Positions 60,773 through 64,000 of a DNA stretch of 64,000 nt are shown piece by piece (the first letter of the stretch is position 1; each line of letters begins with the position of its first letter). The notes below the pieces were generated by a model. The model did no database searches and was not told the DNA's origin. It worked only from the letters and a program-made list of their open reading frames with translations. The position numbers and the translations under genes were made by a program. The stretch comes from Hypericum androsaemum (taxonomy: Eukaryota > Streptophyta > Magnoliopsida > Malpighiales > Hypericaceae). Where the stretch lies: positions 4,606,516 through 4,670,515 of the forward strand of contig OZ023190.1 in assembly GCA_963995505.1 (NCBI GenBank), given 5' to 3'.

Positions 60773-61507
60773 GAGAGCACGCACAAAGTACTTCAAGTCA
60801 CAACTTTGCGGGCTGATTTTCAAGCATACTTTGGAGAGTTGGGCTCAAGTACATTTACTAAAGTCCATGGACCAAGAGCCACGAAATTCAGCTGAGTTTA
60901 TGACCTTAAATACAAGTTCTAGAAGGTCCTTTCAGCAGCAAAGATCTTGAAGATTCATTCTCTCTGATTTGGGCATTCTATTTAGGAAGTTTATTTCAGC
61001 CATTAGTTTTGATTAGGAAGTTATATTCCAACAACTCTTGTCTTATTTAGCTTGTTTGTCACGTTTTTAGCCTTCCTAAAAGGCTGAGATTTGTTTCCTT
61101 TTTAGTTTCCCTTTCCAGCCAGATTTTTAGGAGTTGTTTGATTTGGAATCTCTTTGTAATATTGAGCCTATTTATAGAGGCTTATGCAATGAGAAAAGGA
61201 GACCATTATTGATTGAAAAAACGTGGGCTTTGCTCTCTTGGTTCTTCGGAACAATTCGAACACAACGGAGGGATTCCGTCGAGTTCACCATCGACTTATC
61301 AAGCGGATCTTCATCACCGTTTGTGGCGTCATCGACATATCAAGGTTCTTTGTTTCAACTCAAGTAGCGGGTCGCGGTCTTAATACCAAGGTTCTTGTTT
61401 GGTTGTGAGCATCGGGTCGAGATCTCCATCACGAACTGATCTAGAACGATCTGGGATTTCACGCTTTGTGGCCGGGTCTCGTCGCATCGTTGGCGGGGTT
61501 CGCATCA
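60715..61507 (+). repeat. 3' LTR, 793 bp
   Basis: Partner of 58699-59491. The frames on its plus strand (for example 61134-61367) are LTR sequence, not a gene. Confidence 0.95.
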
Positions 61508-62393
61508 ATTTCTATAGAAAAAATAAAAAAAAGATTAATGATGTCATTTAGGACTCGAGATTTTCCAAACCCAAATACGGAGGACGATAACATATATTTT
61601 AAAAATGCAGGGATCCGAGAGAAAGATAAACCAAACTACAGGAATGTGAACGTAATTTGCCCATAATAAATTTACCATAATATAATGATACACGCATGTC
61701 ATCTTGAATTGTCATATACTCATATTCATCTTATGAGAATTCTCATAAGGACGAGATCTCGACCCCTGCCATACATATTAACCTTCTTATCATTTTTTTC
61801 TTTCATAAAAATTAAGTAGCAAACAGTGAAATACTTAATTACAAATGTTATCAGCAGAGACATAATATTAAATAATTAATCATGATGCCATACGTTTAAA
61901 GATTTTCTGTGAAAGGTATCCATCGCAGCAATTATTCTCTCTCTCTCTCTTACAATTTTAATTTAGCCTTAGGCCTCCTAGTTTGCAATAATTCTAACAT
62001 AAGACTATGCTATTTTGGTAAAGGAAAATTTACGATATTTTAGCGAAAGCAAAAATTTAGACAAATTTAACGACTGTAAGGTTAGAACTCAATCAATCTT
62101 CAATAATTACGGCGGGATGTTTTAATAATGTTGACATGAAAAATAGCAGTGAACAACGGTTGCCTTTGATCCTATACGTTTGTTTATATAAATTGGACAA
62201 AACTGGATAAGAATTATTTAGTGTAAAAAGAGGTTTAAATTCTATTTTCAAATTTTCTACCAGGCTCTGTGCTAAATGCCCATGGATTCCATAGTCCATA
62301 CTCGCCGTCGTCTGGATATATAAGGTGTATGCTAGGCTTGTCCAACTCTAGAAATTAAATGGCTTTCCCATTTACTCCGTAGCTTTTGACAAT

Positions 62394-64000
62394 CTTTTTT
62401 TTAGAAAATAAAAATTATTGCATATAAATTGATTACGTAGGGTGGTCAGAGAACAACAAGTTACATAGCTCCAACGGCGGATGAGATGACCAATTAGGGG
62501 GACAGAGACGATTTCTCATCCGAGTGGCAACTCAATTGGCGACCTCATTCGTCATCCTAGGAGAAAAAACCAAACTACAATTAGCAAGATTCCTAATTGC
62601 AAATCTAGCCAAGACAGCTTCAATTTCCGAACGCCAATCAATCGAGGAAGATTGTTCGTTGATGAAGTCAACCGCAATCTTGCAATCCGATTGAATGATA
62701 ACCGTGGTAGTATTGAAGCATCTAGCGCAAAGGTCAGCAGCAGTTTGGATAGCAGCGACCTCGGCACTCGTGCTCGAGTGAGTGCGCAAGATGAAATTCT
62801 GGCCTCCAATAATTTGGCCTCTGGAGTTTCTAGCAACCGCAACCACGCCTGAATCAAGATTCTCGTTGATCCACGACGCGTCGCAATTTACTATCACCTC
62901 ATTTGGTTGAGGTGGAACCCACTTCCGTGTTTGGGATACCATACCAGCTATAACAGCTTCATGCCCGGTTTCCTTTGCTTCAGTCCATTCCCTCCAAGAA
63001 TGCTCCGCGATCTGCACAGCTCGCACAGGATTTGGTTCAATTCCGTCGAAGATAACATTGTTTCTCATCTTCCAAACCTGCCAGCATATGAACACTATAA
63101 GAGGAATGAGGGAGTCCGCTTTCAGTTGAGACAAATCCTGCATAACAATTGCAAACCAAGTTCTAAAAGAAGTAGTATCAACATTTCTAGTCTTATAGCC
63201 AAAGGAACTATAAAACCAAGAAGTTGCAGCATAAGAGCAATTCAAAAGAACATGGGAAATAGTCTCAGGGTGGGATCCGCAAATAGAACAAATATTATTG
63301 GTAGCCATTTTCTGCCTCCACATAGTGTCAGCAGTAGGAATGGCATCATTCAACACCCGCCAAAGAAAAGTTTTTAATTTTGGGGGAATGTCAATCCGCC
63401 AAGTAGATTTTCAGAAATCCCTGTGCAAAGAAGGATCACCCTCATTAGTTTTAAAAGATAAATATCCAACTTTAGCCGAGAACCATTCAAGGCATTGCAC
63501 CATATGATCTTATCATCAAAGTCCACCCGTGGGGGCAGCAGAGCACGAATGGCATCAGCCTCCAGCGGTGAGAAAAGTTGGTCAATCAGTGCATGATTCC
63601 AGCCACCTCCTGAAATATTAATAAGATCGGAAACAAATTGGACAGAAGAATCAGGTGGTCTATCAGAGATGATTTGCTTGTGTTCCATTAAAGGAAGCCA
63701 TTGATCAGACCACACATTGATCTTCTTTCCATTACCAATGCGCTAAAGAGAATCATTTTTGATCAGTTCCTTGCCATAATAGAGACTTTGGCACAACCAA
63801 GATGATTTCCGACCCCTACAAGCATGCAACAAATCAGTGTGTGGAAAGTACAGGACCTTAAGGATCCTGGAACATAACATATCAGGCTTGCATAACAATC
63901 TCTAAGCCTGTTTGGCTAACAATACATTATTAAAAACCTCCATATCTTTAAAGCCAAGACCACCATTAGACTTGGAAGAGGAAATTTTGGTCCAACTTCT
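62394..64000 (-). mobile_element. LINE (L1-type), 3' part, running off the window
   Basis: The minus-strand element ends in an A-run at 62394-62401, inserted in GTAGCTTTTGACAATC, which copy A shows uninterrupted at 54698-54713. Its ORF2 3' half lies inside; the 5' part is beyond 64000. Confidence 0.88.
62507..64000 (-). pseudogene. LINE ORF2 C-terminal half: zf-RVT and RNase H domains, broken
   Basis: From 64000 down, GGLGFKDMEVFNNVLLAKQ is the end of the reverse transcriptase thumb region. Then come GNGKKINVWSDQWLP and the zinc-binding zf-RVT motif (CSICGSHPETISHVLLNC at about 63250-63300). An RNase H-like RVT_3 domain follows (about 62540-62900): VNCDASW, the SGVVAVARNSRGQII stretch, EVAAIQTAADLC and SDC, with catalytic acidic residues visible. 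Several breaks occur: stops near 63890 and 63746, a frame change around 63400-63470, and a TGA after NEVAN at 62529-62531 where family members read W. It cannot move by itself. Compare the smaller RNase H relic at 18052. Confidence 0.85.

Larger units (their letters stand above)
58699..61507 (+). mobile_element. Young non-autonomous LTR retrotransposon, 2809 bp
   Basis: LTRs 58699-59491 and 60715-61507 are both 793 bp, TGATATG..GCATCA, with about five differences, all transitions. The 5' LTR is followed by TTTGGTATCAGAGCTC, an initiator-tRNA-Met type primer site; the 3' LTR is preceded by AAGAGGAGGGGAA. Flanks ATTTT / ATTTC look like a 5-bp target copy. Between the LTRs lies one interrupted frame, with no protease, RT, RNase H or integrase. 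It sits inside the right part of the MULE. Confidence 0.95.
57711..61662. mobile_element. Mutator-like element with nested LTR retrotransposon
   Basis: Terminal inverted repeats of about 150 bp start GGACAAATTACGCTCACGTC and GGGCAAATTACGTTCACATT. The target duplication ATAATAAAA / ATAATAAAT (57702-57710 and 61663-61671) is 8 of 9. Copy A at 52959 has the single uninserted ATAATAAAATTACC. Without the nested element it is about 1.14 kb. The GC-rich part 57960-58450 has open frames on both strands and may be captured DNA; I cannot name a source. Confidence 0.92.
56540..62395. repeat. Tandem segmental duplication, copy B, enlarged by insertions
   Basis: Copy A blocks appear in the same order, separated by copy-B-only DNA: 56660-56850 (between direct repeats GACGATG), 56934-57226 (LTR-like, with TATA GGGTATAAATAAGG), 57323-57575 (looks like a LINE tail on minus), the MULE 57711-61662 and 61780-61885. 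Confidence 0.88.

Overview
This is nuclear DNA from a flowering plant, most likely a eudicot. The evidence is spliced genes with GT..AG introns, plant-only families (CRF-type AP2/ERF factor, LRR receptor kinase, NHL/LEA_2 protein, plant mobile domain), AT-rich intergenic DNA, and dense LTR, LINE, MULE, Tourist and hAT elements. The species cannot be read from the sequence. All recognisable intact host genes are on the minus strand.

Layout. 0-4 kb: an LTR-like end and a broken plant-mobile-domain gene. 6-14.2 kb: an intact cytokinin-response-factor-like gene (12603-13322), a tandem C-terminal-only pseudogene copy (9162-9510), two Mutator-like elements between them (one carries a strigolactone-receptor-like D14 fragment), and two Tourist-like MITEs. 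14-24 kb: gene-poor, with retroelement remnants and MITEs. 24.4 kb: a possible short secreted peptide. 25.2-27.2 kb: a complete ubiquitin-conjugating enzyme gene with a 5'UTR intron. 27.2-28.9 kb: a TIR element and a solo LTR. 30.6-36 kb: an NHL/LEA_2 gene and an At5g58300-like receptor kinase whose catalytic Asp is Asn. 36.7-43.8 kb: a tandem non-coding duplication, one copy split by a gag-carrying non-autonomous LTR retrotransposon (39058-41652). 44.3-51 kb: a truncated MULE, a 1.2-kb GCGA satellite, and two Pack-MULEs carrying a RING-finger fragment and a plastid pyruvate kinase fragment. 52.2-62.4 kb: a second tandem duplication whose copies act as empty sites for each other's insertions, including a 3.95-kb MULE with a young LTR retrotransposon nested inside (58699-61507). 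62.4-64 kb: the 3' half of a LINE running off the window.

Main themes. (1) At least three transposons here carry identifiable host gene pieces (D14, RING, pyruvate kinase), and two of those have perfect 9-bp target duplications. (2) Two otherwise different non-autonomous LTR retrotransposons lack pol but share an acidic C-terminal protein region with a near-identical 15-residue core that I do not recognise. It is the best candidate in this window for something undescribed. The intact host genes show no operon-like link; they are ordinary separate plant genes for protein ubiquitylation, cytokinin/ethylene-type transcription, receptor signalling and membrane/stress function.
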